Of a stretch of 64,000 nucleotides of DNA, positions 1 to 10,374 are shown one piece after another. A program made the position numbers and the translations under genes. Source of the DNA: Phyto melanocephala. Lineage: Eukaryota > Arthropoda > Insecta > Diptera > Rhinophoridae. Within the stretch, counting starts at the first letter, position 1. Each line of letters begins with the position of its first letter. The notes beneath the pieces were generated by a model. That model worked only from the letters and a program-made list of their open reading frames with translations, ran no database searches and was not told where the DNA came from. Where the stretch lies: positions 83,230,213 to 83,294,212 of the forward strand of contig OW799236.1 in NCBI GenBank assembly GCA_941918925.1, in the 5' to 3' direction.

Positions 1-1254
1 ATAAAGTTTTTATCAAATCCATTGGCGTAACCAGACAATTTTGGGTAGTGCAATCAATGCCCCTTAAAATTAACTCAGTTTAATATTTTTTCTCCCCCAG
101 AACAATTTTTTTTATGCTTTTGCCACTCCTAGAAAATTTTGTAGACAAGGCAAAGGTCAAATCATTGTTAATAATAAAAATTACTTTATTTATTTTTAGC
201 TAAGAATTTAATTACTTAGTAATCCCATTAAGTAAGACGAATTAAAACAAGTCAAAATAAGGGCATTAAGCTATGTAGACTTCATTCGCTTATTATATTG
301 CATAAATAGAAATGCTTAAATTTTTTTCATAGGAAACCGCAACAAAGTGTGTCTTATCTACTGGAGGAATAACAATTTATTTAAAGAGTAATTTCTTTAT
401 TGCTTCCTTATTTTCTCTACCTTTTTTAGTAGTAAGTTAGGGGCAAACATAAATAAACTGCTCCTGGTATGGATACAAATAGTTTTTATCAATTGCAAAA
501 TAGAAATTAAAAATTAATTTAATATGATAATCTATCATCCTTCAAACGCTCCTGTAAACACGTAAGCAATAAGTAATCAATTCAAAAAGTACTAAAATGA
601 AATTTTCTTGGTGGGTATATAACAAAAAATTTGTTATACACTACAATTTGAGAAATTATCAAGATTTTGTAGATAAAAAGTTATAGAGCATTTAATATAA
701 CGATGCGGAGTTACTTTAGTTGCACACTGTGGAAGGAAGTTCCCCTAAATAATCCATAAACTAAATTCAACTAAAGATTTGACTAAATTACAAGAACCAG
801 TCAAACTAATGTAATTTCCTGGAGATTCCAAGTCCAACGCCATTTAGCATCTAAAAATTAGAGATTCCCCATATCCATGTCTGCCACTTTACCAGCAGCA
901 GAATTTTCGTGATGAGTTCATTCATTGCTTTAAGTTAAGTCTTAAAGTATTAAACTTTTGATCTAACATCAAAATTTTCTTAGGAAAAGTAATAGCGACT
1001 TGGCCTTCAAATAAGTACTCAATCTAATTACTTCATCTGTGCTATTATATTGATATGAATACGGCAATTTTTCTTCGAAAATGTCAAAAAAAAATAACTT
1101 TTTAAAAATTCCAGAGGTTCAAGTTATTGACGAGTTATGGACAATTTTCGATTAATTTTATTTCATAAGTTTTTTAAATTTTTAAAAATTAAGCAAATTT
1201 CTTCTAGATATTTATACAAATGTTCCGTAAAACTTTATGTTTACAAGACTTTCT
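1..1254. other. AT-rich DNA, no gene seen
   Basis: No open frame, repeat end or RNA-like structure that I can support. The stretch is rich in A and T runs, like the background of the rest of the window. Confidence 0.6.
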
Positions 1255-1258
1255 TTAA

Positions 1259-1866
1259 CCCAGCGTCGGGCACGCAATAAAAGAAACACCGACGGTTAGG
1301 TGGGTAAATATGACCCTATTTTTTTGACATTGTATTTTGCAAATTTTCATAATTTGATAAACGTATCTGTAAGTAATATATACATGACTGTTTTAGCTAT
1401 TTGTTATATGCAAAAAAAAACATATTTAAACTGTTTTAAATTTTTTAATTTAAAAAAACAATAAACGATCTTAAAAATATAACGAACTTCAGTCTAATGC
1501 CATAAACTTAAAATCTAAAAAACAAAACAAAAAAGAATTGGTAAATTCATCACATGGGTGTTAATTATATATTAAAAAGGGTAATTTTCTTTATCTTTCT
1601 GCAAGGAGTTGCAATAAGGAGTTATATGTTCAGAGCAAATCTCACTACACCGACGGCCAGGTTGGGTCATATTTACCTTTTCTTGGTTAACGGTCAATTA
1701 TCTCTGCTCACGTTCAATCATCAACTGAAACGAAATAATAAACAACATGCAAAAGCGAGACACTACAGCTACTGGGAAATTTGGCGACGTCGCAAAACGT
1801 TGAAAAAAGTTACACAGCAATTTAAGAGCATATGGGTCATAATGACCCAACCTGCATTATGCCAGG
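1259..1866. mobile_element. Non-autonomous piggyBac-like element in TTAA
   Basis: The element is flanked by TTAA on both sides (1255-1258 and 1867-1870), the target duplication of piggyBac transposons. The left end starts CCCAGCGTCGGGCACGC. The right end, read inwards on the other strand, starts CCTGGCATAATGCAGGTTGG, so the ends share only the outer CC.GGC pattern. Near each end is a block CACCGACGG..AGG followed by a GGGT..ATATTTACC or GGGTAAATATGACCC palindrome (about 1288-1318 and 1649-1680); the right end also has GGGTCATAATGACCC. Palindromic GGGTCA..TGACCC near the tips is common in piggyBac-like elements. There is no transposase. An open frame of 109 codons over its right half looks incidental. 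It is unrelated in sequence to the piggyBac-type transposase relic at 31.3-35.1 kb as far as I can see. Confidence 0.6.
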
Positions 1867-2322
1867 TTAAAGGACTCATCTGATTAGTTATGTTCACTGG
1901 CATGATTAAATTTTTTTTGTTGGTGTTTTATTTAAGAAACTTATGCTGAACTTAATATATACGTAAATTAAACTCACTTTGTTTATTTCCATCACAATAT
2001 AAATTAAATATTTGAAAAGTAACTTGGTTCATATCCATACAAAATAAATTTTATTTTAAGCTGCTTCTTATTGACCGATTTTTATTAAACTTTGCACACA
2101 GGTAAGATTGTTATGATAATAAATTTAATGGCTAACTAAATACCTACGCAAATACAAAGAAAATATTCTTTTTCAATTAATTCTACACATAGAGTTCTCC
2201 AAGAAGTTAATTTATATGGCTCAAAAAGTGTGCAGTGCCATGTCTACGCAGAGAAAATATTATTATTTATTTAATTCTATTAAACTGATTTTTTACAAAT
2301 TATAAAATGTTTTGTTGGACAA

Positions 2323-2547
2323 GTCGTATCCCTTACAACGACTTCTGCAGAAGTTGCGATAACGAGGAAGAGGAGGAGACAACTGGGAAAGATCCACATC
2401 TTTATAAACAGGACAGGATGACTGAAGAACGAAGTCCAGAGGACATAGACGAACGGGCGTTGGTGCCTACGGTATCATAACGGGACCCTCGGAGGACCCA
2501 AGTGAGCTATGCCTTCGGGCGGCTGCCGAATCTAACCTAACCTAACC
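2323..2547 (+). mobile_element. 5'-truncated, internally deleted non-LTR retrotransposon (LINE)
   Basis: A 12-bp direct repeat TTTGTTGGACAA at 2311-2322 and 2548-2559 flanks the insert and is its target-site duplication. The first ~65 bases read in frame as RIPYNDFCRSCDNEEEEET, which resembles the Cys-rich, acidic C-terminal motif (C..C, EEEEET) that ends the ORF2 of I/R1/LOA-type LINEs. The rest of that domain is deleted and the sequence runs into a GC-richer 3' UTR. The 3' tail is TCTAACCTAACCTAACC, a short TAACC repeat rather than poly(A). The insert is clearly unlike the surrounding AT-rich DNA. Clade assignment is by motif only. Confidence 0.8.
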
Positions 2548-2809
2548 TTTGTTGGACAATTACTCTAAGATAGACAACAACTAGATTAATATACAAAATA
2601 TTTGTTATAGAAGTAAGTACTCAAAGTCGGGAAAATTTACAAACATAGGTGATAACATTTATCTAAATAAAGTACTTCAAAAGGTATTTATCAAAAGGAA
2701 AATTTTTCCAAGTGACCAGTATTATCCTCGACCTTCGCTGAAAGAGAAGATTTTGAACAAAGGAAATTTTTTTTTTATTACAAGATATATTTATTTCAAA
2801 TAGTATTTA

Positions 2810-3220
2810 GGTTAGGTTAAAAAAGGAGGGGTATAAAAGCCCAAACCCATGACAGGTATGCACTTATGCCCAGTTGGCATGTTGTGCGCTCTATGTGGGA
2901 AACGGAATTCCCAAACAAAAACCATAATCAAAATTTTCCATAAATGACGGACTAGTCCAAGAACCTAGTCCCCTCAATGTAATGCCTTATGGATCTCCAG
3001 TTCGAGTTCCCCAGGTATTCTAAGTTCGGGATAGTATCCACTGTAAAGTTTTCGCGCCTAATATGCCCAAACGCATATATTCCAATACAGAGGTAGTGTA
3101 CCAAAGTCTCATCCTCTTCTTCGCATGCTCTACATGTTGTCTCCTCAGACAATCTCATGCTAGATGAGTTCTCAACTCCGTATAACCTGTAATCACAATG
3201 GCAAGTTTCCTAAGTGCAGG
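2810..3220 (-). mobile_element. 5'-truncated non-LTR retrotransposon (LINE), minus strand
   Basis: A 14-bp direct repeat TCAAATAGTATTTA at 2796-2809 and 3221-3234 flanks the insert. On the minus strand, about 3215-2952 encodes the end of a LINE ORF2: ITGYTELRTHL, then after a one-base frame change or stop, CRAC followed by EEEDET, H and LC, and the C-terminal GNSNWRSIRHYIEGTR. This is the post-RNase H Cys/His motif of I/R1/LOA-type elements; the last Cys of the usual C.C pair reads as GIY here. A GC-richer 3' UTR follows (2952-2826) and a short tail TTAACCTAACC ends at the TSD. It is the same kind of element as the insert at 2323-2547, in the opposite orientation and better preserved. Confidence 0.85.
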
Positions 3221-3303
3221 TCAAATAGTATTTAATGCAGCAGTTAAATTAAGCATCAGCGCAAAAAATGGCTTTATAGAGGCAATACGGCAACTTAAAC
3301 TAA

Positions 3304-3818
3304 TTACAATTTCAGCTTATTAAAATACATAATAAAATATATATACATATGTATAACTATTATTTGTAATATTTTCAAATTGAATTTAATTTGCAATAAA
3401 AAAAAAGTAGATAATACTAAAACGGTTTTTAAACAGTCTGGAAGGTGGTTATATTCATAAGGACCAGCATACGAAATCCGCTGTTTGGTGACTTTAAGTC
3501 GACATCTAACGACATTTAAATGCAATGCCTGTCTAGTTTCCCTTTGCGTATTTGTTATAACTCGATTTAGTTGTATAGTTTGAGTGCCAATATTGTTTGT
3601 ACATTTAAATATTTATATATTACAACAATTGTTGTTTATAAAGACCTCTGATTGGTAATACAGTTTTTGCAAATTTTTTTAAATAAATCGAAGATTAAAA
3701 ACAAGTTTTAAAGCTTTATTTTGCGCTGGCTGTAAATATCGCATTGCAGCATTCATTTTAAATGCATATACTGAAGGAAGACATGTTAGATACGAATGAA
3801 TAAAAGATTGATAAATTA
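3304..3818 (-). pseudogene. C-terminal part of a jockey/CR1-like reverse transcriptase (split)
   Basis: This continues the minus-strand RT whose upstream half lies at 7690-7044; the two halves are separated by the foldback transposon at 3819-7043. Read from 3818 downwards it encodes IYQSFIHSYLTCLPSVYAF, then LQPAQNKALKLVFNL, then several stops, then RISYAGPYEYNHLPDCLK near 3480-3430. These are the usual blocks after the fingers and palm in jockey/CR1-type ORF2 proteins: YxSFIHS, LQxxQNKALK and YxGPxxYNxLP. Several stop codons and frame changes make it non-functional. Removing the insert and one 8-bp duplication joins the two halves in register around the residues LIYQSFIHS. Confidence 0.8.
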
Positions 3819-3953
3819 CAGGGACCGTAACGGTTATAAGTGATATCAAAAAAGTTATTTTATAACAGTTATTTTAAGAATTAAAAAAAAAACTCAATCC
3901 TTAACAGTTATTTTTCAAGGTAAAAATAAAAGGTCGAATAAACTCTTAAAAAT

Positions 3954-4041
3954 GGAGTTTTATTTTGCCATCGTAAAATAAAACTCATTTAGGAGTTTTA
4001 TTTTTTCCGTCTAAAATAAAACTCATTTTAGGAGTTTTATT
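3954..4041 (-). repeat. Left foldback arm, 39-bp units
   Basis: Units of the form GGAGTTTTATTTTTTCCGTC followed by TAAAATAAAACTCATTTTA. The arm resumes at 6186-6214 after the inserted family A element. Each unit is itself nearly palindromic (AGTTTTATTTT against AAAATAAAACT). Confidence 0.75.
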
Positions 4042-6185
4042 TTTATACCCGCCACCAAAAAAATGGTAGGGGTATATTCATTTTGTCATTCCGTTTGTAA
4101 CACATCGAAATATCCATTTTAGACCCCATAAAGTATATATATTCTGAATCAGGGTTTGATTTGATGACGATCTAGCTATGTCCGTCCGTCTGTCCGTCTG
4201 TTGAAAGCACGATAGAGGTCGCACCGAAAAAGCTACGGGGCTCAAATTTTGCCAGAATCTTTCTTATAGACAAGGTTTGTTTGGTATTGAAAACGGACTA
4301 AATCGGAATATTAGGAAGAGAGTTATAGCTCGAAAAGCAAGAGTATGTCGAAAAAACCGCGTCCTTCGAACATCGAATAAAATGGAATTGTGTCCAAACG
4401 CATCAACGTAGATTCATTAAACTTCATATATATATTTCCCGAGTAAAAACAATATTTTTCCCCAAAAATTATCTAAATCTATGCATTAGGAGAGGAGTTA
4501 TCGATCAAAATGTACGAAAATTTATACCGCACAGTGTATTTTTCGGTATATTTAAAAACAAAAACGTCATAAAAGGAACAAAATTAGATGTATGACTCTG
4601 AAATTTTGCACACTTTGCTTTTTAGTGAGAGGCTTTTTTGTAACAGAAAATCGATGTGCCACGCCCACTTTTACGCCCACCTCCCATATAACGCTTTACC
4701 TAAAATTCATATAATTTCTCTATTAATAAAGATTTTGGAATAATAAAGGACTATATTGAAACACCTAAGTTGTACTCATTCGCAAAAACAACTTTGACAC
4801 GCCTACTATAACGCCCACTTTTCACGTTATCTACCGTTAACAAAATTTAAAAGCTCATAAAACCGCCAAAATTAGAGATATGATGATCAAATTTGCTACG
4901 TATATCCCTCTAGGCGATGCTATTGCTATGCAAGAAAATAAAGGTGCCACGCCCACCTCCCATATAACGTTTTACCTAAAATTCATATAATTTCTCTATT
5001 AATAAAGATTTTGGAATAATAAAGGGCTATATTGAAACACCTAAGTTGTACTCATTCGCAAAAATAACTTTGATACGCCTACTATAACGCCCACTTTTCA
5101 CGTTTAAAATTTAAATAATTTAAAAGCTCATAAAACCGCGAAAATTAGAGGTATGATTATCAAATTTGCTACGTATATCCTTCTAATCAATGTAATGGTT
5201 GTGCCAAAAAGTTTAGGTGACACGCCCACTTTAACGCCTACCTCCTATATAACGGTTAATCTTAAATTCATGTAATTTCTCTATTGACAAAGTTTTTGGG
5301 AAAATAAAGGACTATATTGAAATATCTAAGTTGTATTTAAGAGCAGAAACTTTATTGACACGCCTACTTTAACGCCCACTTTCATTGAAAGACTACATTT
5401 ACAAAAGCATTTTAGTAGCATATCGAAGTTATAAAGGGTGGTTAAATTTTATGTTGAATTTAAATAAAACACAAATTATTTAGGAAATTCTTATTATTTC
5501 TTTTTGTAGTGATAATATATATATGGTTCAATTATGTATATAACAAAATATCGGCCAAATGACCCCCCCATCCTTGGCGCCACTCCTCTATCTGATTGTC
5601 CAAATTTTAGTTGACAATGTTGATGCTCAATTGTTGGGCTTGATGATGATGCGAGGTTGACTGCTCTTTTGCCACACTATCGCAAAAACCAGCAGTGGTT
5701 CCCATTAAACGAACTAAGAAGGCATTCACAGATTTTCTAACATTTTATACAGACCTGTTTTGCAGAAATTTAAATATTTTTTACAATTCTCCCGATTGTG
5801 GACGAATTTGAACGATTATGTTGATCAAAAGAATTACGAAGTGCACAAAATGCATTTTGATTTGAACGCCCATTTTTATAAAAAACCTGAATAATTTTAA
5901 AGCGTTGCTCATTTGCGTATCTTTCCACGGTTCAAATTGAGTAAGTCTGAGATTGAGAAATGTCAAATGAAATGCAAGAAAAAAATTGAAGTTTAGGTGT
6001 GGTTCACCTTCAGCATGGACCCTTAAAATTGAACCACACTCTACAAAGAAAGTGATACATATTTTATTATAAAGAGATTATTCCATAGCGATTAACAAAA
6101 TAATAAATATTGTGCTTTAAATGTACACAAAATTGGTGGTGGGTATAAAAGATTCGGCACAGCCGAATATAGTGCTCTTACTTGT
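4042..6185 (-). mobile_element. Helentron/DINE-like family A, copy 1
   Basis: Family A is read 5'->3' from CAAGTAAGAGCACTATATTC to a 3' end GGCGGGTATAAAA. This copy lies on the minus strand. The 5' end has a small hairpin (ATTCGGCTGTGCCGAAT) and TATACCCACCACC. The 3' end has a long hairpin TATACCCC.CACCATTTTTTT.GGTGGCGGGTATA. Next to it is a GACGGACA run and the block ACTTTATGGGGTCTAAAATG. The middle holds two to four ~290-bp modules with CCACGCCCAC and ACGCCCACCTCCCATATAAC. No Rep or helicase ORF is present, so it is non-autonomous. No target duplication is seen. Subterminal complementary TATACCC/GGGTATA, a 3' hairpin and no TSD fit Helentron/DINE-1 elements of flies; the naming is inference. 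Confidence 0.75.
5434..6041 (-). mobile_element. Rosa/mariner-type passenger inside family A copy 1
   Basis: Bounded by TA and by inverted ends AAGGGTGGTTAAATTTTA and (other strand) GAGTGTGGTTCAATTTTAAG. On the minus strand it holds a degraded N-terminal transposase piece: NALKLFRFF, a poorly framed knGrsnQnAF block, then traces of HNRSNSSTIGRIV. This is the helix-turn-helix part of rosa-type mariner transposases (YYxNGRSxxxxFRALR...HNRPxxxTIxxIV). The catalytic part is missing. The same unit sits at the same place in copies 2, 3 and 5 of family A. Confidence 0.7.
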
Positions 6186-6750
6186 TGAGTTTTATTTTTT
6201 CCGTCAGAAGCAATTTTGCATATTATTACAATTTATTTTGCACTAAGTTTATTGCAAAAATCTGATTTTTTTTCAATTAATTAATTTGTTTTTGACATTT
6301 AAAAATAATTTCAAGCAAATAAATTTTCAATTATCAAGCACCAGCAGATTGGCCCGCTATATTTTCGTTAATTTGGCAACTTTTGTTTTTTTTTTTGAAT
6401 TTAGTTATGTTTTACTCATAGTGAAATAAGTACAAGGTATGTTCACTGCTAAGAGTTGGCATAATATACGCTTGTTGTAATATTATGGGTTTTAAAATTG
6501 AGAACAAATTTTATAATGACTATTCCTTGTATTTATACTGCCGTGGTTATAATTATGATGCAGTAAGGGGATGGGCTCACAAGGCCAGCTGTTCACAGTG
6601 TTTTTATTTGTGGTGTGTCGCTTGGTGTCTCTTAATTTTTGTTTATTTATATTTTTGGTAAAGTCTGTTAAAAAAAAGTAAACAAATGAATTTTAATTAC
6701 GACAAAAAAATTAATTTCTTCAAAAGAGTTTTATTTTATGAAGGCGAAAT

Positions 6751-6898
6751 GAGTTTTACTTTAGACGGAAAAAATAAAACTCCTCAGATAAGTTTTATTT
6801 TAGACGGAAAAAATAAAACTCCTAAAATGAGTTTTATTTTTGACGGAAAAAATAAAACTCCTAAGATGAGTTTTATTTTACGATGGCAAACATAAAAC
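6751..6898 (+). repeat. Right foldback arm, four 39-bp units
   Basis: Four tandem units of AGTTTTATTTTAGACGGAAA followed by AAATAAAACTCCTAAAATG. Because 39 is a multiple of three, the array is open as a 13-residue protein repeat (FILDGKNKTPKMS); I regard that as a by-product of the DNA repeat. Confidence 0.8.
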
Positions 6899-7043
6899 TT
6901 TTTTTTTCTTAAGATCACCACAGATTCTGAAAGAGCTCGTCAGTTCGAATCTATTGATATATGACACTATAAGTCTCCGTTGGCTATAACATGAAGAGTT
7001 TTTATATTTAAATTTTCCGGATAACTGTTATTTATGGTCCCTG

Positions 7044-7690
7044 ATAAATTAACATTTTTATGTTAACATTAAATTTATTTTTAAACTTACGAAGTACATA
7101 TACCAATACCAGCTGACACTTTACATTTTATATGGTTTAAATGGTTTTCCCATAGGATATTATGATTTAAAATTATATCAAAGTATTTAATATTTTCTGA
7201 TTCAGTAATCAATTCACCGTCTATATAGACACTCATTATCTGACTATTTCATAATATATATGACTTAAATCGATGTTATCATTTATAATTAATTTGTTAA
7301 CCCCTAGAAATTCGGATAATATTGATGCATCATATTCTTTTTGCGCACGAACTACTTCTTCATATTTATAGTGGTACAAAAGGCAAATGTCATCTGCAAA
7401 CATAAATAATTTACCATTAAATTTTATGTTTTTTATGTCATTGATGAAAATTTTAAACAACAATGGGCCAAGAACAACACTACCTTGTGGAACACCACAG
7501 GCTACTTCAATCTCATAACTGTTAGATTCAGCTATTTGAACAAATTGCTTTCTATTTTTTAGAAAATCTTTAAATATATCAAGAGTTTTGCCAGAACATC
7601 CAATATAATTCATTTTCCTTATTAATATATTATGGTCTACCAAATCAAATGCTTTTGTCAAATCAAAAAATACACCAGCTACTCCTTTGT
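7044..7690 (-). pseudogene. Non-LTR retrotransposon reverse transcriptase (jockey/CR1-like), broken
   Basis: The minus strand from about 7690 to 7236 is open and encodes RT palm motifs: FFDLTKAFDLVDHNIL (first catalytic Asp), GVPQGSVVLGPLLF with one extra Val in the PQGS-LGP loop, and MFADDICLLY (the FADD catalytic pair). A stop lies near 7236. After it, 7229-7085 continues as MSVYIDGELITES, IKYFDIILN and a W..H(L).HI block, the usual 'IKYLG..LD...W..HI' segment, then a stop and frame change into LRKFKNKFNV. The reading then meets the foldback insertion and resumes at 3818. The 5' part beyond 7690 is cut off where a MITE sits (7697-7883), and I cannot recognise RT sequence beyond it. The catalytic Asp residues survive, but stops and insertions make it dead. 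Confidence 0.88.
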
Positions 7691-7696
7691 GATAAC

Positions 7697-7883
7697 TATA
7701 ACTTGCCGTTAGTTAAAGGCAGGATTTTGTCGCACAGATAAATGACATTGCAGCATAAATCCTTCATTTATTAGTTTTTTTTTACGTTAAATTTTATTAT
7801 TAAATAAAATGCTGAAGTTGTAATAACGCAAAGCTATTTATTAGGCACACAAAATCCTACCTTTAACTAACCGCAAGTTGTAA
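7697..7883. mobile_element. MITE with ~35-bp inverted repeats
   Basis: Left end AACTTGCCGTTAGTTAAAGG and right end (other strand) AACTTGCGGTTAGTTAAAGG continue as imperfect inverted repeats to GGATTTTGT, about 35 bp each. The element is about 185 bp with an AT-rich centre and no ORF. TA lies at or just inside both tips, so a TA duplication is possible but not proven. It marks the 5' break of the neighbouring RT relic. Confidence 0.65.
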
Positions 7884-10374
7884 TAATGGCCCTGGCAAAT
7901 TATGTAACAAAGTACAAAAAAGGTATATAAAGATTTTATTTAAATCCTGAGGGGTAGAGTGAATGCCTTGTAGAATTAAAAGCTGTTGATCCCTTAATTC
8001 AGTTACGCATAAATATTACCCTTTCATATCCCCTACTTTACTAACTGTATTCCATGCATCCGTTTTTATGATTCAGAAAAAAATTATTCACACGAAAATA
8101 TATTTAAATAAAACGAAAACGTATTTTTTCTTTTGTTTTAAACGTATACACCACGTATGCACTTGTTCTCGAAAGAAAAAAATCTTTACACAACCTGAAA
8201 CGGATGCACGCTCTATAATGAGCAGACAATTCCTAAATGCTTTACAATGAAAAAAAAATATTAAATGCGCTGTGTGTGAAGTTTTAAACAAAATTTTTCA
8301 ACAACGACCTGTTAACGAATAATCAACCTGCCACAACGTGAACGCAGATCATGAGAATTTATTGAAATTAAATGCGGGTTTCATTTGTCTGTCCATGTTT
8401 CGTACTCTTACAATTGGCCCTTTGAGGATGTTGTTGTATCAAAAAAACTCCAGCAAACAAAAATAAATCTTTTGAAACAATTTAGTTTGTAGAACAAAAT
8501 GAAAACAGAGAAAAAACAAGCCGAAAACCAACGTGCAGTGCATAACAACGATGCCAACAACATGGGAAACATAAACTGATGTGAGGTTTGCCAAAAAAAG
8601 GACGATTATCCTGTCATTCACTTGTTGCTTCACTCTATGTATATGTAAGTGATGTATTTTATTTTTGTAACGCTTGCTTGATTGTGTGTATAATTTGACA
8701 CGGTATACAAAAATAACGCAACGAGACTCAAATATTTCAATCAGACAGGTAGTTTGTTTTTGTTCTTGTTTTTCGTGTACATGACAGTGAGAAAAATCAT
8801 GAAACAGGTACCACGTTTGTTAGCTGAACAGAGACGTGGGTGAACCAAGCAGTTCAAAGAATATATAAAACAAAAGACTTAAGACACATACCTTTTATAA
8901 AGACAATTCAAATTGATAGAAAAAACTTAATATTTTCCACTTGCCTCATAACGCCCTATAATTTATATTAAATCTTTATTTGACTACGCTTCTGTTTAAT
9001 CCTGTTATGTTAAACTCTTCCTTTTCTTATTGTTGTTTTTTGTTGCTGTTATTTACCATAAAATCCCAAAATTCTCACATCTTTTAAATTTCAATATTTC
9101 ATTGTTATGAATGAATTCCCACTGGGTATTAAAGCGAACAATACTTTAAAGCAGTCAAAGTAAATAACTACTCTATACAACCGTGTGAACCTGTTGCCAG
9201 TGTGAGTTGAATATTCTTAGCAAATTTACTAACCCAAATTCAATTGCCAAAAATAACACAAACGTTGTTGTCGTCTTCTGCAAATGAACACGACAAATAC
9301 AATTTTTAAATATTTCGCAATCATCTTTAAATTCTAAGAAATTAAAAAATAAAAATATTTTCTTACTATTTTTATTGTCTCAAATTAAAAATGAAAACCA
9401 GACCAAAAGATGATCATGATAATTCACGTTGAATCGTGTCTTTCGTCAATTTATTACAGTTATGTTTCTATTCATTAATGGAGTTTAATATTTTAGTTTT
9501 TGGATTTAATCATTCTTTAAATGGTGTTTTTTTTTTGTTTGTCATATTTTCTTTGCTAAGAGTTTTATTTTAAAATTTTTTTTGTTGTTCTCTACCTGTA
9601 AATGAGGTTTTTAGAAACAAAGTTGTATAATATTTTATTATCAAAAGATTCGGTTTCTTGCTAGCTACAATTTTAAAAACCCTCGATTGGCACGCAAAAT
9701 TATTTCCCACACAACCTTCTTTACGTAAGTACAAACCATAAAATTATAAAAAAAAATACATAAACAAAAAACTTTTTTCTGAAATCGTGATTTTTTTAAT
9801 CTGGTTTTCTTAAATTTAAAAAAAAAACAACAATAAATTTTTTAATATTTTATTATTAATGCTTGTCAAATTTATTAGCTTATAACATCATTTTAATTTC
9901 ACTTTTAATTTCAATGCAGCAGGCAGTGCCTTTTCGTTTTTGTAATCACAGTCGATTGTATTATGACTTTTCATATTACAATATTGAGGTGATTCAAGGG
10001 GATACTGTATTAGACTAGAGGGGATAATTCCAAGACTTTTTTCATATATACAAATAACAGAATTTCAAATGGATTAGTGTATTATGTTTTCATAGTCAAG
10101 GCATTTTATTTGATACCTACACTAGCCATCTCGACTGTATAAAAAAAATTGATTTTCCTTTGTAAATTGAAAGAAAACCCTCAAAGCAGTTGTATTTTGG
10201 TAACTATATCTCAGTTTGAATGGTTTTAGAGACTAGCGTTACACATTTTTGTTATTTCCATATTCGTTACACATAACTCTAGGCAGACCTACTAAGTTAT
10301 AAATATAATGAATTCAAAATGAAAAATATTTTCTTCTCAGAGTATCAACACCACTACTGCTGGTCACTACTGAA
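7884..10374. other. AT-rich spacer, no gene seen
   Basis: No supportable gene. Frames of 60-67 codons on both strands at 8068-8291 overlap each other and have no domain, so I treat them as chance. The sequence is unique-looking, AT-rich and without TE ends I can identify. Confidence 0.5.

Larger units (their letters stand above)
3819..7043. mobile_element. Foldback-type hAT-like transposon, split by a Helentron-like insertion
   Basis: The ends are CAGGGACCGTAA (left) and, inverted, CAGGGACCATAA (right), with an 8-bp TSD. Inside each end is a long arm of 39-bp units, inverted between left (3954-4041 plus 6186-6214) and right (6751-6898). The outermost units contain TTTGCCATCGTAAAATAAAA on the left and its reverse complement on the right. 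The family A element at 4042-6185 sits in the left arm; without it the hAT-like element is about 1.08 kb. The core (6215-6750) has no transposase, so it is non-autonomous. Terminal CAGGG plus 8-bp TSD point to hAT; multi-repeat arms are a foldback feature. The combination is visible; the superfamily name is inferred. Confidence 0.78.
3811..7051. repeat. 8-bp target-site duplication ATAAATTA around the foldback element
   Basis: ATAAATTA occurs at 3811-3818 and again at 7044-7051, directly outside the CAGGGACC..GGTCCCTG ends. Eight bases is the hAT-superfamily duplication length. Confidence 0.85.

Noticed and set aside
1554..1883. Open frame of 109 codons on the plus strand
   Set aside because: Covers the right half and tip of the piggyBac-like element, basic low-complexity composition, no domain.
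4042..6185. Family A as an ordinary DNA transposon with terminal inverted repeats
   Set aside because: The two ends share only TATACCC/GGGTATA, the 3' end has a hairpin, and insertion sites show no duplication; Helentron-like is the better fit.
6686..6895. Open frame encoding a 13-residue repeat (FILDGKNKTPKMS)
   Set aside because: It is the translation of four 39-bp foldback-arm units; open only because 39 is divisible by three.
8068..8291. Frames on both strands over the same 200 bases
   Set aside because: No domain, no start context, mutual shadows in AT-rich DNA.
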